From positions 1 through 42,066 of the forward strand of contig JAAFHV010000050.1 in the NCBI GenBank assembly GCA_013297655.1: a stretch of 42,066 bases of DNA, read 5' to 3'. The notes below the pieces were generated by a model, which saw nothing but the letters and a program-made list of their open reading frames with translations, was not told where the DNA came from and did no database searches. The translations under genes and the position numbers were made by a program. Origin of the DNA: Myxococcales bacterium. GTDB taxonomy: Bacteria; Myxococcota_A; Polyangia; Polyangiales; Polyangiaceae. Below are positions 24,100 to 32,204 of this stretch, piece by piece (the stretch's first letter is position 1; every line of letters starts with the position of its first letter).

Positions 24100-24412
24100 G
24101 AGCCGGCCGCTCCCGGGCGCCCGTTCAGCTGTGGGTGGGCCTCGCTCCCATTTCGAGCGTTCGCCCAAGGACCTCGAATCTTGGGTGTTTTCGCTCTGAT
24201 CCGTCTGTTCGGGAGGCGCTTCGCCCCCGCGCGAAATAAATGAAGCTCGTCGGGAACTTCTCTCCCCTGCGCTCTGTCTGGCCCAAACCCGCGGGGCTCG
24301 GCCACGGGGAGAGTGGAATTCGACGCGAGTCGTGCCACACTTTTTTTCGCGTCGGTTGAAGCGCGACGGTCCTAGGCCGTCGGACTTGGTCACTCTGTAG
24401 GAGGCGGCTCTG
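24100..24412. other. Intergenic region, 313 bases, no gene found
   Basis: After the dehydrogenase stop is a GC-rich self-complementary stretch (CGGGCGCCCG near 24114). Further on are a run of eight T near 24340 and a stem-loop CGACGG-N7-CCGTCG (24364-24382) about 30 bases before the next ATG. It probably contains a terminator and the promoter of the next gene, but I cannot place a -35/-10 with confidence. Confidence 0.4.
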
Positions 24413-24937
24413 ATGGGTTTGAAAGTGTGGAACGGCGTCGTCCTCGCAGCGCTCGCGGTTCTCTGGGTTGCGTCCGGCACGCAACGCGAGAAGCCCGTGC
24501 TCGGCCTCACCCACGCGCGGGCCGAGGTGAGCGCTCTCGAGACGGAGCTCGCCTCCGCACCGAACGACCCACTCAAAGTGCAAGCCCTCGCCCAGAAGTA
24601 CATCGAAGCCAAGACCCCGGGACTCGCTCTCCGTCTCATCGAGTCCCAGCCCGTCGCCGTCCGCACCGAGCCGGTCGTCGAGCACGTCTATGCGCGCGCG
24701 CTCCTCGAGCAGGGCCGCTCGGGGGATGCGCTCGCCGCCGAGCAACGCGTCCTCGCCCGCTGCGCCAGCGGTCAGGTCACCTGTTCCTCGTTCCTCGTGG
24801 CCCAAGCCACCCGCCGTGCAGACATCCTCCGCGAGCTCGGCAAGCTCGGGGTGGAAGACGCGCAGGCTTATCCGGAGAAGAGTCAGCTCGCGTACCAAAA
24901 CGCTACCCGCTCGGTGGGTCTCGTCGAATCGCACTGA
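24413..24937 (+). CDS. Hypothetical TPR-like protein with N-terminal anchor
   Basis: A 174-aa protein with a strong AGGAGG site 8 bases before the ATG. Residues 5-22 are hydrophobic (VWNGVVLAALAVLWVASG), a signal or membrane anchor. The rest is helical and looks like two tetratricopeptide-like repeats (PLKVQALAQKYIEAKTPGLALRLIES, then VVEHVYARALLEQGRSGDALAAEQRVLARC), with two Cys (CASGQVTC) that could form a disulphide. It likely acts in protein-protein contacts at the envelope. No family is recognised. Confidence 0.75.
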   Translation: MGLKVWNGVVLAALAVLWVASGTQREKPVLGLTHARAEVSALETELASAPNDPLKVQALAQKYIEAKTPGLALRLIESQPVAVRTEPVVEHVYARALLEQGRSGDALAAEQRVLARCASGQVTCSSFLVAQATRRADILRELGKLGVEDAQAYPEKSQLAYQNATRSVGLVESH

Positions 24938-25022
24938 TTTTCCCTCGGATAGCGCCCACGCGAACGGTCCGCGCGGGTGATGACGATGGCCCCTTCTCGA
25001 GGCACTGACCTCACGAGGCCGC

Positions 25023-25901
25023 GTGCACGATCCCTTTCGGTCGTCTGCTTCCAAAGCCCAAGAGAGCCGCCCGGCGCGACGTTCGTCCGTCCCGCCTTCG
25101 AGCGCGCTCGCGGTCGCATTCGGGCTCGCCGCCGTGAGCACGCTCGGCTGCGCGACCGCCAAGCCGCATCCGGTGGTCCGTCCCGCGGCCGAGAATCGAT
25201 CGACCCCGCGGTTCGCACCTCCGTTCGCCCTCGCGAACCCAGAGGACGCGATCGTGCGCCTCGTGCTCCCGAACATGACCTGCACCGGCACCGCGGTCGA
25301 CGAGGATCTCATCCTCACCGCGCACCACTGCGTCGTGAAGCGCGGGCCGCGTGGTGAGTTCCTCTCCGAGGACGTGGACCCTTCCACGATCCGGGTCGAG
25401 CTCGGCGGCGACTATTTCGCGTGGGGCGACATCAAAGCGAAGGCCGTGATCTCGCCTCCTTGTGGCGCCAAAGGTGGCGCCGGCGACGTGGCGGTGCTCG
25501 TGCTCGAGCGCAAGCTGGTCGGCCTCCGAACGCTGCCCGTTCGCGACGCTCCGCCTCACATCGGCGAGAACGTCGATCCGGTCGGCTTCGGGCGCTGCGC
25601 CACTTCTGGCGACGCGATCCGCAGGAAAATGCGCGAGGGCGGCCCAATCCGCGCCACGACCGGCGAGACGTTCTTCATGGAGGCGAGCGTGTGTCCCGGC
25701 GACTCGGGAGGCCCCGTGCTCACGCGCGGAACGCACCAGCTCGTCGGCGTGGTGAGCCTCAGCGCGATGGACGGCGACGACCGCACCAAGGCCCCCTCGA
25801 TCATGGCGCGCGTCGACGTGTACCGGAAGGTGCTCGCTCAAGCCCGTCAGATCGGCGATGGCGTCTCGCGCGCCGAGCTCCCGCCGCTCTCGTGTGAGTG
25901 A
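25023..25901 (+). CDS. Trypsin-like serine protease, lipoprotein
   Basis: A 292-aa S1-type protease. The catalytic triad is visible as His102 in LTAHHC, Asp155 in GDVAVLVLE and Ser228 in CPGDSGGP. Paired cysteines (C87-C103 and others) fit the disulphides of this fold. A hydrophobic stretch ending VSTLGC43 suggests a lipoprotein signal with an unusually long basic N-region, so the true start could be further downstream than the GTG at 25023. It probably cleaves proteins in the periplasm or at the cell surface. It converges on the gene at 26046, with a strong stem-loop between them. Confidence 0.88.
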   Translation: MHDPFRSSASKAQESRPARRSSVPPSSALAVAFGLAAVSTLGCATAKPHPVVRPAAENRSTPRFAPPFALANPEDAIVRLVLPNMTCTGTAVDEDLILTAHHCVVKRGPRGEFLSEDVDPSTIRVELGGDYFAWGDIKAKAVISPPCGAKGGAGDVAVLVLERKLVGLRTLPVRDAPPHIGENVDPVGFGRCATSGDAIRRKMREGGPIRATTGETFFMEASVCPGDSGGPVLTRGTHQLVGVVSLSAMDGDDRTKAPSIMARVDVYRKVLAQARQIGDGVSRAELPPLSCE

Positions 25902-25963
25902 GAGCGGCTCGGCTCCACGCCGGTGCGTGTAGTATGCATCTGGGCGGACGGCTTGAACGAACC

Positions 25964-25998
25964 AAGGGACAACGAGCCGTCGCGAGCTCGTGTCCCTT
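25964..25998. terminator. Bidirectional terminator-like stem-loop between convergent genes
   Basis: AAGGGACAACGAGC (25964-25977) pairs with GCTCGTGTCCCTT (25986-25998) with one bulged A and an 8-base loop. It sits in the 144-base gap between the convergent stops at 25901 and 26046, where a shared terminator is expected. Confidence 0.65.
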
Positions 25999-26045
25999 CC
26001 TCGTTCGGCGCGTCTCGTGCGTCTCGCGCAGGTCGCGTCGTGGTG

Positions 26046-26933
26046 TCAGTTCGTGATCGCGGCGGGGATCACCTTCCGGGCGGTCCGTGTCCATGCGCCC
26101 GACGCCGAGCGTCGCCACGTCTCGCGCACGTTGGGCTCGTAGCTCGTCGCGTCCGTTTCCTCCGGCCAGCCTGTCTGAACGACGAGCGCGCCGCTCGCGT
26201 CCGTGGAGATTTCGTCGAGCCGGCCCTCGCCCGGGAACACGATCGGCGTGACGCCGCGGGGCCCGATGCTCGCCAAAAAGACGCCGTTTTGGCCGTGAAA
26301 AATCGAGATCGGGCAGCCCGGAAAGTCGTCCCCGAAGGTGCCCTCTTTCACCAACGACGCGCCGACGATCACGTCGTCGTCGCGCACGAGGACGTGGCTC
26401 GGGAAGAACGCGTACGCCTTCACCGAGAGCTCGAACACCTCCGCGTCCTTGCCCGGTGCCGCGTGCGCGAGGCCGTAGCTCCGCTTGCCGCCGTGACCGA
26501 ACGACTCGAAGTAGTAGACGTCTCCGCGCGACGACGTCGCGTACACCGACGATCGATAGAGCTCGTCGGAGCGAAAGCCGAAGTCGTAGCCGCGCTTGCT
26601 CAGCGCCGAAAAATCGGGGAGCGAGGTCCCCTCGGCGCGCTCGCCTTCGAGTCGGAAATGAAAAGGATCGATCCGCTCGTCCTCGCCCGGGTTCACCGTC
26701 GGTGGCACGAGCGCGGTGCCGCCGAGGTACGCGAGCGGGCTATCGCCGTAGCCGGTGCCGATCGTGCCCGCGGTGCGCGTCGTGTCCTCGCGGACGCTTT
26801 CGGTCGTCTCGACCTGGGACGCGACCGGCGCGGGCACCTCGTCGATCACCTCCGCCGCGCACGAGAGCAACGGCGTGGCGAGGGCGAGGGCGAGCAGGGA
26901 GACCATGAGCGACGACAGCGTGGGAAGGCGCAT
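26046..26933 (-). CDS. Hypothetical lipoprotein
   Basis: A 295-aa protein with GAGGGGG shortly before the ATG. The N terminus is a lipoprotein signal (SLLALALATPLLSC). After a Thr/Val-rich linker the body is rich in beta-strand patterns with aromatic residues (YDFGFRSDELYRSSVYATSSRGDVYYFESFG, HVLVRDDDVIVGASLV) and resembles a small beta-propeller or repeat protein. I recognise no family. It is convergent with the serine protease gene and shares its direction with the next upstream gene at 27109-27486. Confidence 0.75.
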   Translation of the reverse strand: MRLPTLSSLMVSLLALALATPLLSCAAEVIDEVPAPVASQVETTESVREDTTRTAGTIGTGYGDSPLAYLGGTALVPPTVNPGEDERIDPFHFRLEGERAEGTSLPDFSALSKRGYDFGFRSDELYRSSVYATSSRGDVYYFESFGHGGKRSYGLAHAAPGKDAEVFELSVKAYAFFPSHVLVRDDDVIVGASLVKEGTFGDDFPGCPISIFHGQNGVFLASIGPRGVTPIVFPGEGRLDEISTDASGALVVQTGWPEETDATSYEPNVRETWRRSASGAWTRTARKVIPAAITN

Positions 26934-27062
26934 GAGCCCCCTCTTACACGGCGCGCGCCAACAGGTTTCTTCAGCAACTACGGCATCTTACGAATGGCGT
27001 AGGCGCCGTTTCGTGGGCCGCTGGACACGAAGCGTGGGGCCAGCGACGCGCCGTCGTCGCTC

Positions 27063-27106
27063 GTTCGCGTGTCAGCCGTTCGCGCGCAGCCGTTCGCGTG
27101 TGAGCC
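27063..27106. repeat. Three tandem 14-15-bp repeats
   Basis: Units GTTCGCGTGTCAGCC, GTTCGCGCGCAGCC and GTTCGCGTGTGAGCC follow each other directly, ending 2 bases before the stop codon complement of the gene at 27109. Non-coding; function unknown. Confidence 0.7.
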
Positions 27107-27108
27107 GC

Positions 27109-27486
27109 TCAGTTCAGCGCTTTGCTCGGGCGCTCGGCCTTGGTGGCGCCGAAGATCTCGTCCCACCCGTTGCGGTAGCTGCTGGTCGCGACCTGCGCGG
27201 GGCCCTTGCCGCGTGTGCTCGCGGTAGCCCTCGCGGGCGGCGCGTACGTGACGTCGACGTCGCAGACCTGAGGCGCGTCTTTGCGGGGGGTGAGCTTCAC
27301 CACCTCGCCGTGGATGCTCGCGCCGTGCTTGAGCGGACGTACTTCGCCCGCCTCGACGCGATCTTCGCGCGCGCGGAGCACGTGCACTCCTTCACCGTCG
27401 GCCGTGGGCGGACCGAGGAGCACGACGTCCCGTGGCGGAGACTTCGCGGCGTCGTCGCCCTTGGGCTTTTCGGGAGCGTCGGACAT
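27109..27486 (-). CDS. Hypothetical protein, small, hydrophilic
   Basis: A 125-aa cytosolic protein starting at ATG 27486, with an alternative ATG at 27513 adding nine residues. It has an acidic/lysine-rich N terminus, then PPRDVVLLGPPTADGEGVHVLRAREDRVEAGEVRPLKHGASIHGEVVKLTPRKDAPQVCDV in pieces suggesting a compact beta-barrel, and a basic, Ser-rich tail. The pattern (EAGEVRPLKHGASIHGEVVKLTPR) is conserved-looking but I recognise no family. It is divergent from the lipoprotein gene at 27512 with only 25 bases between starts, so the two promoters must overlap the genes or each other. Confidence 0.75.
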   Translation of the reverse strand: MSDAPEKPKGDDAAKSPPRDVVLLGPPTADGEGVHVLRAREDRVEAGEVRPLKHGASIHGEVVKLTPRKDAPQVCDVDVTYAPPARATASTRGKGPAQVATSSYRNGWDEIFGATKAERPSKALN

Positions 27487-27511
27487 CGACCCGAGTATAT
27501 CGTACGTCCCC

Positions 27512-29233
27512 ATGATTTCCACGGCGCGCGCGGCGCGAGCAAGCTTTCTCGTGACGGTCCTCGGGTCGCTCGTTTCGTGCGCCGAGCCGCAAGCCGCGTC
27601 CCCCGCCCCGGCGCTCCCCACCGCAGCGGCCACGACGGCACCCCCCGCGCCGGCCCCCGCGCCGCCCACGGTCGAGAGCCCGTTCGCGATCAAGGGTCCG
27701 TTCCGCGCCGACCTCGTCCCACCGCAACCGAAGGCCGATGTCTCTTCGGTCGTGAGCGGCGTGAAGAAGAGCGCGCCAGCGTGGCGAAAAGCCGTCGGTG
27801 CGCTGCCCGCGAGCTGCAAGGCCTACCTCGAGAAGGCGACGAAGAAGCCCGCCGTCGCGTGCGACACGTTCGCGCCGACCGCGAACGGCCAGGGCGCGCA
27901 AGGTGTCGCGGGGCTGCTCGCCGAGGCGCTCGGCGTCGTCGACCCGGCCAAGCGCGACGAGAAGCTCCGTGAGCTCGCGACCTGCAAGGGAATTTCCGAG
28001 GCGGAGCTCGTCGCGTTGCGCGCGCACCTCGCGCCGCCGGAGTGCTCCGACGCGATCGTCGAGAAGATCGCCGAGAGCCCGGCCGCACTCGCGCCGCTCG
28101 ATAAATCGCTGGCCCATTCGATCGTCGGTCTCTGGATCGCAGGTCAGCTCGCGCGCACCGTGCCCGCGATCCCGCGGATGCCGCCGCCGTTCTCGAAGGC
28201 CGCCGTCATCAAGTTCACGAACGGCGCGATCACGACCTGGTTTCGCACCCAAGCGGCCGCCGTCGACGAGCTCTCGAAGGTGGGCGCCACCCTCGAAGGG
28301 CAGGGGAGGGCCACCGTCGCGATCGAAGCCGGCCTCGCCGACATGCGCTTCGTCGAGCGCGCGCGCGAGGTCCCGATCCCGGACGAATGGAAGAAGGACC
28401 CCGAGATCGCGCAGGTGTATCAAGCCGCCCTCGATCAGGCGATGGAGCCTCGAAAGCTCCGCGGTCGCGACGCGGCGCTCACCGGGCTCAACGACGCAGC
28501 GTCGCTCGGAATACTGCAAGATGCACGTATCGAGCGCGCGCGGAAGGTGCTCGTGCGACTCTACGGCGGCTCGCGGATCGACGCGCTCGACGGCCTCCTG
28601 ATGCCTCCCCCGAAGCCGCAGCTTCAGGGGGGCACCGTTCTCCAGTTGCTCGCGACGCGGCTCCCGCTCGTCACCGGTGAGCGCCTCGTCGTGCTCCCTC
28701 CGGCGGAGCCGGCGACCCTCCACGCGACGTCGGTGCAAGGGCTGCTCCCCGCGTACCGCGCGAAGGAGGCCGCGACGGACGCCACGTTCGAGCGCCTCGC
28801 GCAGCTACGCCTCGACCTCGCGCGGCTCTATTTCCGCGGCGCGGAGGCCGACCAGGTCCTCGCGATGGCGCAGGGACGAACCCTCGCCGACGACGCGACG
28901 CGCTTCTATGTCGCGCTCGCGCTGGCGCTCCGCCACGGGCCCGACGGCGCGGCGCGCATGATGCTCGCGCCCTCTCCCGCGGCGCTCGATCTCCGCCACA
29001 CCGAGGCGCTCGACGCCCTCGCAAAAGAGACCTCGCGCTACGCCGGCATCGCCGCGTTCGACGCCGCGTGGCTCCGTCGCCTCTCGCCTCCGGAGGGCGC
29101 CGGCAGCGAGTACTTCGCCGACGTCGCGAAGCGTTTCCACGAGGCAGAGCAGAAGCTCGAGTCGCCGGGCGACAAAGCGAAGGCAAGAGAGCAAGCCGCC
29201 CTCGCCGACGAGACCGCAAAAGCCGCCCACTGA
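27512..29233 (+). CDS. Hypothetical helical lipoprotein
   Basis: A 573-aa protein from ATG 27512. The signal ends LGSLVSC, followed by an Ala/Pro-rich linker (about 25-55). The rest is nearly all helical and Ala/Leu/Arg rich, with segments that look like TPR or HEAT-type helical pairs (for example RLAQLRLDLARLYFRGAEAD, FYVALALALRHGPDGAARMM). Three Cys lie in the first half. No enzyme motif is visible. There is no Shine-Dalgarno-like sequence; a TATATCG sequence 12 to 18 bases upstream of the ATG suggests a very short leader. It is divergent from the small gene at 27486. Confidence 0.8.
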   Translation: MISTARAARASFLVTVLGSLVSCAEPQAASPAPALPTAAATTAPPAPAPAPPTVESPFAIKGPFRADLVPPQPKADVSSVVSGVKKSAPAWRKAVGALPASCKAYLEKATKKPAVACDTFAPTANGQGAQGVAGLLAEALGVVDPAKRDEKLRELATCKGISEAELVALRAHLAPPECSDAIVEKIAESPAALAPLDKSLAHSIVGLWIAGQLARTVPAIPRMPPPFSKAAVIKFTNGAITTWFRTQAAAVDELSKVGATLEGQGRATVAIEAGLADMRFVERAREVPIPDEWKKDPEIAQVYQAALDQAMEPRKLRGRDAALTGLNDAASLGILQDARIERARKVLVRLYGGSRIDALDGLLMPPPKPQLQGGTVLQLLATRLPLVTGERLVVLPPAEPATLHATSVQGLLPAYRAKEAATDATFERLAQLRLDLARLYFRGAEADQVLAMAQGRTLADDATRFYVALALALRHGPDGAARMMLAPSPAALDLRHTEALDALAKETSRYAGIAAFDAAWLRRLSPPEGAGSEYFADVAKRFHEAEQKLESPGDKAKAREQAALADETAKAAH

Positions 29234-29566
29234 CCGGCGCGCGCAGTCCGCTCGCGTAGGTTCGTGTAGACCGCACACGACTGCAAACGAATCGAGCGTG
29301 TGTAGAGCGCACGATTCGCGCGGTGTCGCTCGCGTGCGGTGTGCACGTATGCGGCTCGTGTACGTCGCATGAGCACGGCATGAGCCATCGTTCTTGATCC
29401 CGAGATCACGCGTGATTCATCGGCTCCTCACGCGCGCCTTTGGGCGTGTCGCGCAAGGTCGCCGTCCATGTTGGGGCGCGGGGGAGGCGGGTGGCCAGGG
29501 GGCCGCGGCGCTCTTCGTGCTCACTCGATGGCCGGGCCCAACCCCGGCCAAAGGACGGATCAAAAG
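29234..29566. other. Intergenic region, 333 bases, palindromes but no gene
   Basis: Two notable structures are present. A stem-loop lies at 29288-29318 (CGAATCGAGCG / CGCACGATTCG, one mismatch, 9-base loop), 55 bases after the lipoprotein stop. A perfect 12-bp palindrome ATCACGCGTGAT lies at 29405-29416. The stretch between is less GC-rich than its surroundings and has short repeats (GCATGAGC twice near 29368-29385). It probably holds a terminator and the promoter of the next gene. Confidence 0.5.
29405..29416. promoter_or_regulatory. Perfect 12-bp palindrome ATCACGCGTGAT, possible operator
   Basis: A symmetric site about 150 bases upstream of the secreted-protein gene at 29567, of a kind bound by dimeric regulators. 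No other copy was noticed in the window. Confidence 0.3.
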
Positions 29567-30103
29567 ATGAAGACGAGCGCCTGTCTCTTCTCGCTGGCGG
29601 TGGTGACTCTCCTCGGTGTCGCCGGCTCGGCGAGCGCCCAGCAGCCCAAGATCGCTCCCACTGCTGCCGCCGCCGCCGCGCGACCGGCCGTCACGCAGTT
29701 CCTCGCCACCCGCGTGACAGGCGTGATCCGCACCGCGGGCACCGCCCCGGGCGAGGCCTCGCTCAACGGATACAACTGCGACGATCTCGACGTGATCGTC
29801 ACGAGCAAGGAGAACAGCTCCACCGCGGGTTTCGCCCCACCGAAGTGGGTGCGGACCCGGCACGCCGTCGGGACGTGGTCGTCGGGCCAATGCACCTTCA
29901 GCGTGCCCGTCGTCGCCAATTCGGAGTTCAACGTCTACGTGAGCGCTGGCACGAAGGACTATCCCTGCCAGTACATCGGGAACCTCGTCGTGTCGCCCGG
30001 ATACTCGGCGTGGACGAAGGTCGCCTTCGGAAAGAGCGTCGCCCTCCCCGACTTCACGATGAGCGCTCAGGGCGGGAAGTTTTACTGCGGCATGATCTAC
30101 TGA
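29567..30103 (+). CDS. Small secreted protein, unknown function
   Basis: A 178-aa protein; ATG 29567 with AAAGGA upstream. It has a clear Sec signal peptide (MKTSACLFSLAVVTLLGVAGSASA, cleavage before QQPK), then an Ala-rich linker and a compact Cys-containing domain of about 130 residues (GYNCDDLDVIVTSKEN, SSGQCTFSVPVVANSEFNVYVSA, YPCQYIGNLVV, KFYCGMIY). Four cysteines could form two disulphides. The strand-rich pattern suggests a small beta-sandwich. I recognise no family. A stem-loop at 30133-30156 follows it. Confidence 0.8.
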   Translation: MKTSACLFSLAVVTLLGVAGSASAQQPKIAPTAAAAAARPAVTQFLATRVTGVIRTAGTAPGEASLNGYNCDDLDVIVTSKENSSTAGFAPPKWVRTRHAVGTWSSGQCTFSVPVVANSEFNVYVSAGTKDYPCQYIGNLVVSPGYSAWTKVAFGKSVALPDFTMSAQGGKFYCGMIY

Positions 30104-30132
30104 CGGCGCGCTGTCACCCGATCGGACGAAGG

Positions 30133-30156
30133 CCGGTCCCCCGAACGGAGGACCGG
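30133..30156 (+). terminator. Stem-loop after the small secreted protein gene
   Basis: CCGGTCC-C-CC-GAAC-GG-A-GGACCGG: 7 bp, one mismatch, 2 bp, then a 4-base loop. It starts 30 bases after the stop at 30103. No clear T-tract follows. Confidence 0.5.
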
Positions 30157-30333
30157 TCTCGGTGTTCCATGTCCTCGTATTCGCGAAGCTTGTCCCCAGA
30201 AAAGGTACCGCGGGCCTTTTGGTGGATGCATTCGGAAGAGGGGAGGTCCAATGACCCGAGGACGGCGGCTCGTCCTCTCCCCGAGGGTTTGCGCATCCTC
30301 GGGGGCGGCTCATTGGCGCACCAAAGGAGAACC

Positions 30334-30870
30334 ATGAAGCGAGGCTTTACCACCGAGCCCTCTACGGTCTTCGTCTTCGACCAGGTCGAGATCGACGAGG
30401 CCCTCTTCGAGCTCCGGATCCACGGGATCCGAGTGTCGCTCCAGCGGCGTGCGTTCGACCTCCTCGTGTACCTGGTGAAGCATCGCGATCGTGTCGTCAC
30501 GAGCTCCGAGCTCCTCGACACCGTGTGGAGCGGGGCGCGTGTCTGCGAGAACGCGATCGCGCAAGCCGTCGCGTCGCTACGAAAGACGTTCGCCGAGGCG
30601 GGCCTCGACGACGTGGTCCACACCGCGCGCGGGCGTGGCTACCGGTTCATGCGCGACGTGGAGGTGCACGAGCCCCCCGCGCGCTCCGAGGTGCGCGCGC
30701 TCTCTCCGCGGCCGGACTTGGTCGTCGTCCTCGTCGAAGGCGCGCCCCCGGGCACGCTGGAAGATCTCGTGACCTTCCTTCGGGAGCGTGTCGGCCGCGA
30801 GCCGAGCATCGTGCCGGTCGACTCCGACGACCTCGAGAAGACCAAGCTCTTCCGCGCCCTCGTCGCGTGA
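30334..30870 (+). CDS. OmpR/PhoB-type winged-helix regulator without receiver domain
   Basis: A 178-aa DNA-binding protein with a strong AAAGGAGA site. Residues about 12-110 are a Trans_reg_C winged helix (FELRIHGIRVSLQRRAFDLLVYLV, VVTSSELLDTVWSG, ENAIAQAVASLRKTF, VHTARGRGYRF), as in the N-terminal domains of CadC/ToxR-like and adenylate-cyclase-type regulators. The last 60 residues are a separate small domain (PDLVVVLVEGAPPGTLEDLVTFLRERVG) with no membrane segment. There is no phospho-acceptor domain, so its activity must be set by a partner or by the C-terminal domain. Target unknown. Confidence 0.9.
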   Translation: MKRGFTTEPSTVFVFDQVEIDEALFELRIHGIRVSLQRRAFDLLVYLVKHRDRVVTSSELLDTVWSGARVCENAIAQAVASLRKTFAEAGLDDVVHTARGRGYRFMRDVEVHEPPARSEVRALSPRPDLVVVLVEGAPPGTLEDLVTFLRERVGREPSIVPVDSDDLEKTKLFRALVA

Positions 30871-30881
30871 CCCGGCCGCGA

Positions 30882-30936
30882 TCGGGGCGAGACGGGGCGA
30901 GGCGAGGCGACGCGACGCGAGACGGGCGAGGCGAGG
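30882..30936. repeat. Low-complexity GCGAG/GCGAC repeat
   Basis: A run of imperfect 5-base units (GGCGAG, GCGAC, GACGGGGCGAG) between the regulator stop at 30870 and pheS. It looks like a slippage-prone simple repeat. Confidence 0.6.
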
Positions 30937-31009
30937 GAAAGGGGCCTGCGCCCGTGGCTCGCCCGATGGACGGTGAAAACCGCGCTTCGTTGCGGTAATA
31001 CCGGCCACC

Positions 31010-32083
<1,074 letters not shown>

Positions 32084-32090
32084 AGAGTTA

Positions 32091-32121
32091 GGGCGACCCG
32101 AAGGATTTCGAGCCGTCGCCC
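32091..32121 (+). promoter_or_regulatory. Two-tier stem-loop between pheS and pheT
   Basis: GGGCGAC (32091-32097) pairs with GTCGCCC (32115-32121), enclosing a smaller CGAA-GGAT-TTCG hairpin. It starts 8 bases after the pheS stop and could be a partial terminator, processing site or mRNA stabiliser. Confidence 0.4.
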
Positions 32122-32168
32122 ACCACGCGATTTCGGAGATCCCCCACGCGGGGAGAGAGACGAACGAG

Positions 32169-32204
32169 ATGAACAAGCAAGTGAGCGGGGCGCGAACGGC
32201 ATGA
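32169..32204 (+). CDS. 11-codon upstream ORF overlapping the pheT start
   Basis: ATG at 32169 opens MNKQVSGARTA and stops at TGA 32202-32204, overlapping the pheT ATG (32201) as ATGA. A GGAGAGAG stretch precedes it. pheT itself has only a weak ribosome binding site, so re-initiation after this short ORF may be how pheT is translated. It contains no Phe codon, so it is not a classical attenuation leader peptide. Confidence 0.4.
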   Translation: MNKQVSGARTA

